From Endomicrobiales bacterium (GTDB taxonomy: Bacteria; Elusimicrobiota; Endomicrobiia; Endomicrobiales; JALOBY01): a stretch of DNA of 64,000 nucleotides. This document shows, in pieces, positions 44,015 to 53,146 of the stretch (its first letter is position 1; each line of letters starts with the position of its first letter). The stretch is from NCBI GenBank assembly GCA_023228045.1, contig JALOBY010000001.1:1-64000 (forward strand), read 5' to 3'. Both the position numbers and the translations under genes were made by a program. The notes beneath the pieces were generated by a model. The model was given only the letters and a program-made list of their open reading frames with translations. It searched no databases and was not told the origin of the DNA.

Positions 44015-44936
44015 CTGCGTTTATATCCTTAAGTGTTAATTCAAGCTCTCTAACTTTACCATCTATTTTTTCCCCTTCGCTAACAAGCTCTATTTTGTGC
44101 CCGTTTAGGTAAACCTCAACTCCTGACTCATTTCCAAGTTTAAGATAAAATTTCTCATTTGCGTTAAAAAATCTTTGGGTGTCCTTGTTAATAGTCCCTT
44201 CAAACAATGCCTTTTTATCTGATATTACCCTTACCCAAGTGTTATCTAACCCTACAACTTTTAATTGCATAGCTTTTGCAATGCCAAAACCTTGATTGAG
44301 CGAATAATTCTTTTGATTGTGCCGTTTTAAAAGTGCATTTTGCAAGTTTACTTTGATACCTTGCACTGGGTCCAAAGGTGCTTTCTTTGTTATATTTTCC
44401 TCATTTTCTTTCGTATCAAATACTGAAATATTTTTAACTGTGTCACAAGAAGGAACACCCTCAGAAACTTGCGTTAAAGTTGATGTTGAAGTTTTAACTG
44501 ATGTAAATGCATCATGGCTTAAAATTAATGGTTTCATCTTACCAAAAATAAAAAATGCAACTGGTACACTAAGAACAAGTAATGCTGTAAGTGCAAAAAT
44601 TACAATTAGTGTCATTGAACTTGATGGTTTTTTATTGTTTTGTTTTTTTTCTGAAACTATTTGCTGTTTCTTTGCTATGTTTAACTGACTTTTTTGTGCC
44701 ACACTCTCTAAATTTTGAGTATATGAGTTTATTATTTCATTTGGATCTATTCCAAGAAAAAGCGCATACCTTCTTAAAGAACCAATAAAATACACCGTAG
44801 CATGAAATTTTTCTGATTCCATGTTTTCTAATGCGTCTAATTGATAGGGCGTAATTTTAAGACGGCTATGAACCAACTCCAAGGAAAAACCCTTGGTTTC
44901 TCTTGCATTTTTAAGTTTTTTACCAAAATCTTTCAT
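44004..44936 (-). CDS. rodZ: RodZ-like helix-turn-helix membrane protein
   Basis: RodZ links MreB to the elongation machinery and cell shape. The 310-residue protein has an N-terminal HTH_25 domain (FGKKLKNARETKGFSLELV and LRRYALFLGIDPNEII, about 4-69), a basic linker, one membrane segment (about 108-131) and a C-terminal periplasmic DUF4115-like domain (LKVVGLDNTWVRVISDKKALFEGT). The ATG at 44936 has an AGGGGG site that borders repeat element C. It heads rodZ-rimO-pgsA-pgpA, a common bacterial order. Confidence 0.88.
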   Translation of the reverse strand: MKDFGKKLKNARETKGFSLELVHSRLKITPYQLDALENMESEKFHATVYFIGSLRRYALFLGIDPNEIINSYTQNLESVAQKSQLNIAKKQQIVSEKKQNNKKPSSSMTLIVIFALTALLVLSVPVAFFIFGKMKPLILSHDAFTSVKTSTSTLTQVSEGVPSCDTVKNISVFDTKENEENITKKAPLDPVQGIKVNLQNALLKRHNQKNYSLNQGFGIAKAMQLKVVGLDNTWVRVISDKKALFEGTINKDTQRFFNANEKFYLKLGNESGVEVYLNGHKIELVSEGEKIDGKVRELELTLKDINAGAK

Positions 44937-44944
44937 GCTTCCCC

Positions 44945-45226
44945 CTATGTCGCATCCCCACCTTTGGCGGGACTTACTTCGTTGTTCTGGCTCGGATGGG
45001 AGTCCTCTCGCCAGAATGCTCCCCGAGGGAAACCTTGTTTCCCTTCGGCGTTCGGCTCATCCCGCCAACGGCGGGATTTGCCTCACTGAACCCTTCCCCA
45101 GTTGTAAAAAACATCTATGTCGCATCCCCGCCTCTGGCGGGACTTACTTCGTTGTTCTGGCTCGGTACCAACGGTTGACCACTTCATCAACCACTTCGAG
45201 TGCCCAGGGCACTCTCAAAAGAACAT
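44945..45226. repeat. Hairpin-rich intergenic element, copy C, with internal duplication
   Basis: A 51-base module starting CTATGTCGCATCCCC occurs twice (44945-44995 and 45115-45165, two differences, 170 bases apart). Its start resembles the left ends of copies A and B. TCACTGAACCCTTCCCCAGTTG (about 45084-45105) matches their right ends. Strong hairpins include CCCGCC-TCT-GGCGGG, CCCGCC-AAC-GGCGGG and GAGTGCCC-A-GGGCACTC (45198-45214). The block fills the space from the lolA stop to the rodZ ribosome binding site, and no gene is visible in it. Confidence 0.75.
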
Positions 45227-45934
45227 TTACTCTGATAGGTCAATAACATCAACATCTTTAGCAGGCTTAAAAACAAAACTACTCTTCGGAATACCTGCGT
45301 TTATTTTATAATTTGAAAATTGCGTGTTTTGAGCAAACGAACTGTTCCTTACTTTAATCAAAACAGGCAAATAGCTTTTTGCATCAATTAATACATCTAT
45401 AAAATAGCCATTATTTTTCTTTGATGCAAATGTTACAAGGCAAGCGTTTTCGCCAATTAAACTTTTAGCGCTAAATAAAAATTCTCTATCAAGCACATTC
45501 CAAAACTTATCCAGTGAAAATAAATCTAAAGGCAGTGGCGAATTTTTGTTCCAATTTGAAAGTTTATCTGTAATTGCCTGTTTTTGCGATGGTGTATAAA
45601 CAAACAAAGTTTTTCCATTACAATAAAAACTCTGCTCTAAATCGCCTTTTTTTTGTTTTATCACAAATTTTTCAGGCGCCAAGTAAAATACAGAGCCCAC
45701 AATAGCATCTGAATTCGTGGCACTTTCGTTGCTACTAAATTGCTTAAATTCAAAAGAAACATCTTTTATTTTTGAAAGCAATACTCTTGAACTTGTAATG
45801 ATTTCAGCTTCTTTAGATTGTGTAAAAAGTTTATTCTTGGCGGCTCGTGCATTATTTTCTGCGGTTAAGGTTGAATAGTTTATAAATAAAGTTACCGATA
45901 CCAATAAAACAAAAAATAAGTTTTTACTCTTCAT
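45227..45934 (-). CDS. lolA: LolA-like outer-membrane lipoprotein carrier protein
   Basis: The 235-residue periplasmic protein has a signal peptide (MKSKNLFFVLLVSVTLFINYS). The LolA/LolB-like fold follows: KDVSFEFKQFSSNES, AIVGSVFYLAPEKFVIKQKKGDLEQSFYCNGKTLFVYTPSQKQ, and SYLPVLIKVRNS. LolA would carry lipoproteins to the outer membrane, matching the lipoproteins predicted here. I use the ATG at 45934, inside the end of ftsK (11-base overlap). A longer frame would place a non-signal sequence first. Sequence similarity is loose, so LolA is a family-level call. Confidence 0.78.
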   Translation of the reverse strand: MKSKNLFFVLLVSVTLFINYSTLTAENNARAAKNKLFTQSKEAEIITSSRVLLSKIKDVSFEFKQFSSNESATNSDAIVGSVFYLAPEKFVIKQKKGDLEQSFYCNGKTLFVYTPSQKQAITDKLSNWNKNSPLPLDLFSLDKFWNVLDREFLFSAKSLIGENACLVTFASKKNNGYFIDVLIDAKSYLPVLIKVRNSSFAQNTQFSNYKINAGIPKSSFVFKPAKDVDVIDLSE

Positions 45935-48227
45935 TTGGGTTGTCGCCAATGTTACCAAATGTTTTCAGGTACTCATCAACACGCGTAAAATCTATTGACC
46001 AGCGGTTTGTGCCCTCCGGTTTATTTATAAAACCCTTCATTTCAAGTATACTTAAAATGTTTGTTGCCCGAGATGAAGAACCAAAGTGAGCCTTAAGCAA
46101 ATCTTGCGAGATCCTTTTTCTTTCCTGCATAAGCTTTAGTGCGCGTACAAGCTCTTCAATTTCTTTATTATCGTTTGCATCAAAACTTGAATTTGCCGTT
46201 GCAGCACTAATAAGCACATCTTCATAAAATGGCTTAATGTTTTGACTCAAAATAAAATCAACTACTTTGTTCGGGTCTCTTTCTGGCACATACGCGCCCT
46301 GAAGACGATCAGGCCTTGAGGCACCGGATGGCAGGAAAAGCATATCCCCACGTCCAAGTAAATCTTCAGCACCAATTGTATCCAATACAACGCGAGAATC
46401 AACCTGAGATGTTGTTTGAAATGCGATACGCGCGGGTAAATTTGATTTAATAATTCCTGTTATAACATCTACCGACGGTCTTTGTGTGGCAAGTATAAGG
46501 TGTATACCAACTGCTCTTGCCATTTGCGCGAGCCGCTGAATTGAATCTTCAACTTCTTTTTTCTGCACAACCATAAGATCGGCAAGCTCGTCAATTATTA
46601 TAACTATGTAAAACTCTTTTGACCCACCAGTCTCTGTCATTTTTTGATTATAACTTTCAATATTGCGCACCGACTCTTTTGCAAACTTTTCATAGCGTTT
46701 TTCCATAACACGCACAAGCTTTTTAAGTGCTGCAGCAGCTTCTTTTGGCTGAGTTATAATGTCAGCATCTGTGCATTTTACACTTGGGTCGTATAGGTGA
46801 GGTATGCCCCTGTAGCATGTCAGCTCAACCCGTTTTGGATCTATTAGCAAAAACTTTACTTCATCGGGTTTTGCCTTAAAAAGCATTGATAGAATTAAGC
46901 TATGAATACCAACACTTTTACCTGAACCTGTAGCACCCGCAATTAACAAATGAGGCATTATTTTAATGTCAGTTACGGATGGGCGACCGTCGGTTGTTTT
47001 ACCAAGGCCAAAAGTTAGCAAAGATTTAGAATTTTGGAAATCTTGGCTTTCAACAATCTCACGGAAACTAACTATGCAACGCTTTTCATTTGGAACCTCT
47101 ACCCCAACAGCGGACTTTTCCGGCACAGCAACAATACGCACAGAAACGGCTTTCATGTTTAGCGCAATATTTTCACTAAGGCCTGAAACAGTTTCAATTT
47201 TTGTTCCCGGAGCAAGCTCCATATCATAACGCGTAACTACAGGACCAGGAATAATATCTTTAACCTTTGCGCTTATTCCAAAGTTCTCAAGCGTTTTTTC
47301 TAATATTTGGGCATTTTTTGTAAAGTCCTGTGCAGAATTGCCCGCAATCAAATCTTGCTTTACTTCAGAAAGCAAGTCAACACTTGGCAATATATAATCT
47401 GCAGCAGAACCGTTAGAAAACAACTCAAGTTCTTTTGCATCAGCTTCCGGTTTATTTTGCAAATTTTTCGGTTTTTCATCACGCTTTTTAGAAATATCAT
47501 AGGTTTTTATTGTAGTTAAAATAATTCTTGGCAACTCTTTCTTTTGTAACTGTGGAATGTTTGGCAGAATCATCTGAGGAGCTTTTGTGTCTTCTTTAGA
47601 ACTATGTGGCTCATTTGGAAAAAATATTTTTGGCACAGATGAGTTATTCTTTTTAAGCTCTTCTCTTGCCTCTACCCATTGATGATAATCTAACACTATG
47701 TTTTTCCAAAATGCCTCTAATACTTCCCGCATAGAAATACGCATAAGCATTGCGCCAAAATAAACAAAAAGAATAAACAAAGCAGAAAGTGAAAGATAAT
47801 AATTGTTAAGTAATATCTTGTAAAAAAACGGGCTTGCATTGCCTATCCATCCGCCAAGTTGTTCTATATCTTTGCCAAATTTAATATCCCCAATCAAATC
47901 CAGAAAACTTGTTGCGAACAAAAGCAACAATGCCGATAGAAAGAGATCAATTCTCAAATGTAATTTAAACTCATTTTTAAGATAGACATACCCCTGCCAA
48001 CAAATTAGCAAAGGAAGTAATATTGCCGCCCAGCCAAACAAGCCATTAACCACTGAGCTTATCGCACCGCTAAAAACACCAAACTGAGCTGGAAATAAAA
48101 TGCAGTATAAAATAGCAATTGAGCAAACAAGCAGAAATATACCTTTTAATTTTCCGCGGAGGGCTTCATTTATTGGTTTTGTTTTAACTTTAGACCTGTA
48201 AAAGTTCTCTCTCATAATTAAGCACAT
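45924..48227 (-). CDS. ftsK: DNA translocase FtsK/SpoIIIE
   Basis: FtsK pumps DNA during division and activates XerCD. The 767-residue protein has several N-terminal membrane segments (about 30-170), a linker, and the motor with Walker A GATGSGKSV (about 430-438) and Walker B IIIDELADLM. The C-terminal gamma winged helix (KRISQDLLKAHFGSSSRATNILSILEMKGFI) reads DNA polarity. Starts at 48227 and 48215 are both possible, and neither has a well-spaced ribosome binding site. It lies between uppP and lolA. Confidence 0.94.
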   Translation of the reverse strand: MCLIMRENFYRSKVKTKPINEALRGKLKGIFLLVCSIAILYCILFPAQFGVFSGAISSVVNGLFGWAAILLPLLICWQGYVYLKNEFKLHLRIDLFLSALLLLFATSFLDLIGDIKFGKDIEQLGGWIGNASPFFYKILLNNYYLSLSALFILFVYFGAMLMRISMREVLEAFWKNIVLDYHQWVEAREELKKNNSSVPKIFFPNEPHSSKEDTKAPQMILPNIPQLQKKELPRIILTTIKTYDISKKRDEKPKNLQNKPEADAKELELFSNGSAADYILPSVDLLSEVKQDLIAGNSAQDFTKNAQILEKTLENFGISAKVKDIIPGPVVTRYDMELAPGTKIETVSGLSENIALNMKAVSVRIVAVPEKSAVGVEVPNEKRCIVSFREIVESQDFQNSKSLLTFGLGKTTDGRPSVTDIKIMPHLLIAGATGSGKSVGIHSLILSMLFKAKPDEVKFLLIDPKRVELTCYRGIPHLYDPSVKCTDADIITQPKEAAAALKKLVRVMEKRYEKFAKESVRNIESYNQKMTETGGSKEFYIVIIIDELADLMVVQKKEVEDSIQRLAQMARAVGIHLILATQRPSVDVITGIIKSNLPARIAFQTTSQVDSRVVLDTIGAEDLLGRGDMLFLPSGASRPDRLQGAYVPERDPNKVVDFILSQNIKPFYEDVLISAATANSSFDANDNKEIEELVRALKLMQERKRISQDLLKAHFGSSSRATNILSILEMKGFINKPEGTNRWSIDFTRVDEYLKTFGNIGDNPNEE

Positions 48228-48258
48228 TGCCCTATTAAATTACATAAACACAAACAGC

Positions 48259-49020
48259 TTACTTTGCAAACAGAAAAACCAACACACTTACAACAAGACA
48301 ATAAAACCCAAAAATATAAAGTTTGTTATTGTTTAAAAGTTTAATGAGGTAATGGATTGCAAATAAGCCAGCTATAACAGCAACAAGCATACCTACTGCC
48401 ACAGAGCTATAAGACACGCCAATATCACCAGAAAAATCTTTAAAACCTAATAAAGCTGCGCCAAGCACAGCAGGCACAGAAAGTAGAAAAGAAAAGCGGG
48501 CTGAATCGGAACGCTTATACCCTAACAACATTGCCACAGCAATTGTTGAACCAGACCTTGAAATGCCAGGCATTATGGCTAAACCCTGAGCAATACCAAT
48601 TAGCAAAGCGTCGCCTATGCCAAAGCTATTAAACGCTTTTTTTTCTTTTCCAAAAAATTGGGCAGTAAATAGTATGATTCCGGTAAAGAATAAAAAAACA
48701 GCTACTGAGCTTACCGATGAAAATGTCTGTTCAAAATAATCTTTGCCGGCAAAACCAATAACGGCAGTGGGTACCGATGCAAGTATTAGTAGGTAAAGTG
48801 TTTTTTTATCAGTTGTAAAAAGCGCGGGGATATCTTTACGGAAATAAATGAGAACGGCTATAACGGTTGCCAAGTGCAACATTATGTCAAAAAAAAGTTC
48901 AGGCTTATTCCAGCCAAGAAAGTGTTGAAAAAATACAAGATGCGCACTGGATGATACAGGCAGGAACTCAGTCAGCCCCTGAACAAAACCCAATATTGCC
49001 GTAGTTAATGTTTCTGCCAT
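48259..49020 (-). CDS. uppP: Undecaprenyl-diphosphatase
   Basis: UppP (BacA) recycles the lipid carrier of peptidoglycan synthesis. The 253-residue membrane protein has GFVQGLTEFLPVSSSAHLVF (about 12-31) and MPGISRSGSTIAVAMLLG (about 153-170), the two active-site motifs, plus seven or eight hydrophobic segments. AAAGGA precedes the ATG. It is the first gene after the terminator that closes the nusA-pnp-accB block, so a promoter should lie in 49021-49080; I see only a weak TATAGT box there. Confidence 0.95.
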   Translation of the reverse strand: MAETLTTAILGFVQGLTEFLPVSSSAHLVFFQHFLGWNKPELFFDIMLHLATVIAVLIYFRKDIPALFTTDKKTLYLLILASVPTAVIGFAGKDYFEQTFSSVSSVAVFLFFTGIILFTAQFFGKEKKAFNSFGIGDALLIGIAQGLAIMPGISRSGSTIAVAMLLGYKRSDSARFSFLLSVPAVLGAALLGFKDFSGDIGVSYSSVAVGMLVAVIAGLFAIHYLIKLLNNNKLYIFGFYCLVVSVLVFLFAK

Positions 49021-49080
49021 ATATATCCTTTAACAAAATTACTATACGTTAAAGTGTATTCAACCCTGAATTTGCACAAA

Positions 49081-49133
49081 ATAAAAATGCCGGCCGTTTG
49101 CCTGCCCAAATTATTTTGAGCAAACCACCAGCC
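49081..49133 (-). terminator. Rho-independent terminator after accB
   Basis: On the minus strand GCTGG-TG-GTTTGC (49120-49132) pairs with GCAAAC-GG-CCGGC (49089-49101), with one G-U pair and a small internal mismatch. ATTTTTATTTT follows. It closes the long rimP-to-accB run before uppP. Confidence 0.75.
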
Positions 49134-49151
49134 GATAAATTAAACTGCAAA

Positions 49152-49253
49152 TTATTTCTTAAGTGCTACAGTTACCACAGGGCCGGAGTTTGTAATTAAA
49201 ACTTTATTTTCCCGCAAAAACCAATCAAATCGTGCATATTTATAGTTTTTCAA
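49152..49253 (-). CDS. Possible 33-residue ORF overlapping the accB end
   Basis: A TTG-initiated frame of 33 codons starts inside the last codons of accB and ends just before the terminator. The peptide begins [17 protein letters not shown] and ends in PVVTVALKK. It looks protein-like, with balanced composition and no long AT-biased runs, and would be translationally coupled to accB. There is no good ribosome binding site and I know no homologue. It fills most of an otherwise empty 219-base gap. Confidence 0.3.
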   Translation of the reverse strand: MKNYKYARFDWFLRENKVLITNSGPVVTVALKK

Positions 49254-49680
49254 TTACAAAAATATCTTGACCAACACTAACTGCTTTACCATTTTCTACA
49301 AGTATTTTAACTATCTTTACCCTAGCATCAGCTTTTATTTCATTCATAACTTTCATAGCTTCAACTATGCAAAGAGTTTTACCGACTTCTACCACATCGC
49401 CCTCTTCAACAAAAGCCGGAGATGATGGAGATGCCGATCTATAAAACATACCTATAATTGGCGATTTTATGCTATGACCTACGACAGCAGAACTCTCAGG
49501 AGCAGTTTCCTTTTGTTCTTGCACATAAACAACTCTATTTTCTTTTGTTTTTCTTTTAAGCGAAATTTGAAAGTTTTCATCTTTCAACTCTAAACGCTCT
49601 ATACCTTCATTTTTCATGAGGTTATAAAGAGCATCAACTTTTTCTTTTATGGGGTTTGATGTTCCGTTCTGCTTTGTCAT
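49240..49680 (-). CDS. accB: Biotin carboxyl carrier protein of acetyl-CoA carboxylase
   Basis: AccB carries carboxybiotin between carboxylase and transferase. The 146-residue protein has a variable N-terminal region and a biotinyl domain from about residue 70 ([25 protein letters not shown]). It contains the thumb present in AccB and the biotinylation motif EAMKVM with Lys110. It follows pnp by 22 bases. accC, normally next to accB, is missing here; the transcript ends in a terminator 100 bases later. Confidence 0.95.
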   Translation of the reverse strand: MTKQNGTSNPIKEKVDALYNLMKNEGIERLELKDENFQISLKRKTKENRVVYVQEQKETAPESSAVVGHSIKSPIIGMFYRSASPSSPAFVEEGDVVEVGKTLCIVEAMKVMNEIKADARVKIVKILVENGKAVSVGQDIFVIEKL

Positions 49681-49702
49681 ACAAAACTCTCCGATAATTT
49701 TG

Positions 49703-51796
49703 TTATTTATGACCTTCTAAAAGTGCGGCCTTGCGGCTTAAATTTATACGGCCTTGGCTGTCAATTTCAATTGCCTTAACTGTTATCTCATCACCCTCAG
49801 AAACCACATCCGACACATTTTTAACAGGTGTTTTATCTAACTGAGAGATGTGAACAAGACCTTCTTTACCCGGAAGGACCTCTACAAAAGCACCAAAGTT
49901 CATTATTTTTGTAACTCTGCCTTTGTAAATCTTGCCAATCTCAATTTCTGCTGTTAAAAAATCAACCATGGTTTTTGCACTGTCAACTGCGGCAGAATCG
50001 GTGCTTGATATAAACACACGGCCATCTTCTTCAATATCAATTTTAACACCCGTTTCTTCTTGAATGCGTCTGATATTTTTGCCGCCAGGCCCAATAAGAG
50101 CACCTATTTTAGACGGTGATATCTGAGTTGTAACCATTTTTGGAGCATAAGCAGACATTGTACTTTTGGGCTTACCAAGTGCCGCATCCATTATATCAAG
50201 AATTTTTATTCTGCCTTGTCTTGCCTGCTCAAGAGCCTTTGCCATTATCTCAACTGTTAAACCTTTGATTTTGATATCCATTTGAAGCGCGGTAATACCA
50301 TTCCTGCTACCAGCAACCTTAAAGTCCATATCGCCTAAATGGTCTTCCATACCCATAATATCAGAAAGAATTGCGTACTTATCACCCTCTTTTACAAGCC
50401 CCATGGCAATGCCGGCACAGCTTGCTTTTACATTTACGCCGGCATCAAAAAGCGCAAGTGAACCACCACAGACCGAGGCCATTGATGATGAACCGTTTGA
50501 TTCAAGTATATCTGAAACAATTCTTATTGTGTACGGGAAAACATCTTGTGATGGCAAAATAGGATAAAGGGCTCTTTTTGCTAACGCACCATGACCAATT
50601 TCCCTTCTGCCTGGGGAACGCTCAGGCTTTGGTTCACCGGTTGCAAAACCAGGGAAGTTATAATGGAGCATAAATCTTTCTTTATACTCTCCATTTAGCT
50701 CATCCATTATCTGCATATCTCCTGGTGAGCCAAGTGTTACAACAGCTAATGCCTGTGTTTGCCCACGAGTAAAAAGCGCACTTCCATGAGCTCTGGGTAA
50801 AATGCTACTCAAGCATTCAATCGGTCTAATTTCATCTAATTTTCTACCATCGGCACGAATGTTTTTTTCAAGCACTAATGCTCTAGCACTTTGATAAAAA
50901 AGATCTTCCAATGCGCCTACTATATAAACCGCGCTTTCAGGATATTTTTCTGAAAATTTTACAATGGTCTCTTTTTTAAAATCACCCCATGCTTCATCTC
51001 TTTCCGACTTTCCTTTACGGCTTATTATTTCACCCATAAAAGGCTTTGCATATTCACAGACATCATTAACAAGGGTACTGTTTACTTGAGGAATAGAAAC
51101 TGCAACCTTTTGTTTTCTGGGCAATGACAATTGAAACTCACATATTTTTTTAACTTCACTTTGCGCTAAAGAAAGTGCTTCAATCATTTCTGTTTCTGAA
51201 AGCTCTTTTGCCCCAGATTCTACCATTGAAAGTGAATCCATAGTTCCTGCAACCACAAGGTCAAGTGATGATAATTTTTGCTCTTCAGTTGTTGGGTTTA
51301 CAACAAGTTTGCCGTCAATTTTACCAATGCGTACGGCGCCAATTGGAGTGTCATAAGGAATATCGGATATCATTAACGCAATTGAAGTGCCTATCATTGA
51401 AATAACATCAGTGTCGTTAATTCCGTCCGAGGAAACAACCATTGCACTAATTTGTGTTTCTCTGTCCCAACCTTCCGGAAACATTGGCCTGATGCTTCTA
51501 TCAATTAAACGGCTTGTTAAAATTTCGCTTTCATGAGATCTACCTTCTCTTTTAAAAAACCCACCAGGAATTTTACCGGCGGCATAAGTTCTTTCTTTGT
51601 AATCGACAGTTAATGGAAGAAATACATTGCCATCTATAAAAGCCTTTGGCTTTGATGCCGAAGCCGCGCTAACCAATACAGCTGTTTCCCCAACACTTAT
51701 AAGACAAGCACCACTTGCCTGTTTTGCCATGCGGCCAATTTCAACCGTGTATGTCTTTCCTGCAACATCAAACTTACTTACGATAACTTCATTCAT
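49703..51796 (-). CDS. pnp: Polyribonucleotide nucleotidyltransferase (PNPase)
   Basis: This is a phosphorolytic 3'-5' exoribonuclease. The 697-residue protein has two RNase PH domains ([23 protein letters not shown] near 66-88; [17 protein letters not shown] and [23 protein letters not shown] in the second). A KH domain ([20 protein letters not shown]) and an S1 domain ([23 protein letters not shown]) follow. It comes after rpsO, as in most bacteria, across a 117-base spacer with a hairpin. Confidence 0.97.
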   Translation of the reverse strand: MNEVIVSKFDVAGKTYTVEIGRMAKQASGACLISVGETAVLVSAASASKPKAFIDGNVFLPLTVDYKERTYAAGKIPGGFFKREGRSHESEILTSRLIDRSIRPMFPEGWDRETQISAMVVSSDGINDTDVISMIGTSIALMISDIPYDTPIGAVRIGKIDGKLVVNPTTEEQKLSSLDLVVAGTMDSLSMVESGAKELSETEMIEALSLAQSEVKKICEFQLSLPRKQKVAVSIPQVNSTLVNDVCEYAKPFMGEIISRKGKSERDEAWGDFKKETIVKFSEKYPESAVYIVGALEDLFYQSARALVLEKNIRADGRKLDEIRPIECLSSILPRAHGSALFTRGQTQALAVVTLGSPGDMQIMDELNGEYKERFMLHYNFPGFATGEPKPERSPGRREIGHGALAKRALYPILPSQDVFPYTIRIVSDILESNGSSSMASVCGGSLALFDAGVNVKASCAGIAMGLVKEGDKYAILSDIMGMEDHLGDMDFKVAGSRNGITALQMDIKIKGLTVEIMAKALEQARQGRIKILDIMDAALGKPKSTMSAYAPKMVTTQISPSKIGALIGPGGKNIRRIQEETGVKIDIEEDGRVFISSTDSAAVDSAKTMVDFLTAEIEIGKIYKGRVTKIMNFGAFVEVLPGKEGLVHISQLDKTPVKNVSDVVSEGDEITVKAIEIDSQGRINLSRKAALLEGHK

Positions 51797-51845
51797 AACT
51801 ACCTTCCCTTTTTAGACGCCCCAAAAACAAAGACACAAAAGATCC

Positions 51846-51896
51846 AAAAACGCTCCCCATTAGGAAACTTTTTGCATCCTTTGCATCTTGGGAACG
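51846..51896 (-). terminator. Terminator-like hairpin between rpsO and pnp
   Basis: On the minus strand CGTTCCC (51890-51896) pairs with GGGAGCG (51851-51857), with one G-U pair. The stem encloses a loop of about 30 bases and is followed by TTTTTGG. In E. coli a terminator and RNase III site also lie between rpsO and pnp. Partial readthrough into pnp is inferred. Confidence 0.55.
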
Positions 51897-51913
51897 ACTG
51901 TTTTTATTATTAT

Positions 51914-52171
51914 TTATTTTCTCAACTCTAATTTTTGAATTAACTCTTGATATTTTTCTTTAGAGTTTTTCTTAAGATATTCCAACAGGCGACGACGCTG
52001 ACCAATAAGTTTAAGGAACCCATGACGAGAAGTAAAATCTTTAGGAAACTTTTTAAAATGTTCTGTAAGAAGATTGATTCTGCCTGTCAATAACGCTACC
52101 TGAACTTCCGGCGAACCTGTGTCTGTGGGGTGTACTTTGTACTTCTCAACAATCGGCTTCTTGTTAAGCAT
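51914..52171 (-). CDS. rpsO: 30S ribosomal protein S15
   Basis: S15 binds 16S rRNA early in 30S assembly. The 85-residue protein has the conserved [19 protein letters not shown] (about 14-32), [29 protein letters not shown] and a lysine-rich end. It is slightly shorter than the usual 88-89 residues at the N-terminus. GAGGAG is a strong ribosome binding site, and a promoter overlaps the ribF end upstream. Confidence 0.97.
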   Translation of the reverse strand: MLNKKPIVEKYKVHPTDTGSPEVQVALLTGRINLLTEHFKKFPKDFTSRHGFLKLIGQRRRLLEYLKKNSKEKYQELIQKLELRK

Positions 52172-52229
52172 CTTCGCTCCTCATTTTTATACTTAATTTA
52201 TTTTATTTACTGCTTTATTGCCTTTGGGG

Positions 52230-52258
52230 ATTTTAACAAAAATATCTCATAATGTAAA
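52230..52258 (-). promoter_or_regulatory. Promoter of rpsO-pnp inside the ribF end
   Basis: TTTACA (52253-52258) and TAAAAT (52230-52235) are 17 bases apart on the minus strand, about 60 bases before the rpsO ATG. The -35 box lies in the last codons of ribF. Confidence 0.6.
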
Positions 52259-53146
52259 TAATTTTATATCTTTTTCTACAAGTTTATTGGCACGCTCAAT
52301 ATCTGAGGCTATCGCACCTTTTAACTCCAAAATACTTTTAAATTTTTTTTCAGAGCGTAAATGAGTGCAAAAATGTACTTTTGTTAACTTGTTTGGCCAA
52401 TTTCCGCTAAAACCTACCAGATGCGCCTCAAGACACAAAGACCCATTTGACATTAAAGTTGGCCTGTATCCCACGCTAATCACAGCTCTGCGCAGTACAA
52501 TATCGGATGCAAGTTGCACAAAACCACTAAATATACCTTGTGGCAATATTATTTCATTGTGCGTTTTGATGTTAATAGTAGGAAAACCTATCTTAGTTCC
52601 CATCCCTCTGTCTCTATATGCAAGACCAGTCACAACATAAGGCCTGCCAAGTAGTTTTGCGGCATAGTAAACACGACTATTGTGTATAAGAGTGCGTATT
52701 CTTGAAGACGATATTGCCATATTCCTGTATGCAAGCGGTTTAACGGCAACCAGCTTTGAGCCAAACACTACAAGATTTTTTTTAAGCCAGTTTATATCTC
52801 CGTGCCGCGCATAACCAAGTGCAAAGTTGGTGCCAACAACAAGGTAACGCATATTAAGTTTTTTTCTTAAGAATTCTTTTACAAACTCATCCGGAGTTAT
52901 TTGTATAATACTTGGGTCTACCTCTAAAAAAATAACCTCATCAACGCAAAGCTTTGAAATAAGCTCTTGTTTTTGCTCCGCAAGTGTAAGTAAACCGCTT
53001 ACCGACCTTACAGGTTTGCTAAGAGCAATTACAACGCTTTTGAGTTTTTTTTGGCGAGCTATAGAAATTAAACGGCTTATAAGATACTTATGCCCTCTAT
53101 GGAAACCGTCAAATGTGCCAATAGACACAGCACTTGGTTTATGCAT
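52247..53146 (-). CDS. ribF: Riboflavin kinase/FAD synthetase
   Basis: This bifunctional enzyme makes FMN and FAD. The 299-residue protein has the adenylyltransferase domain at the N-terminus (SIGTFDGFHRGHKYLI, about 7-22, and LVVGTNFALGYARHGD) and the kinase domain from about residue 180 (VVTGLAYRDRGMGTKIGFPTINI, and ISVGYRPT). It overlaps truB by eight bases, the standard truB-ribF order. Confidence 0.94.
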   Translation of the reverse strand: MHKPSAVSIGTFDGFHRGHKYLISRLISIARQKKLKSVVIALSKPVRSVSGLLTLAEQKQELISKLCVDEVIFLEVDPSIIQITPDEFVKEFLRKKLNMRYLVVGTNFALGYARHGDINWLKKNLVVFGSKLVAVKPLAYRNMAISSSRIRTLIHNSRVYYAAKLLGRPYVVTGLAYRDRGMGTKIGFPTINIKTHNEIILPQGIFSGFVQLASDIVLRRAVISVGYRPTLMSNGSLCLEAHLVGFSGNWPNKLTKVHFCTHLRSEKKFKSILELKGAIASDIERANKLVEKDIKLFTL

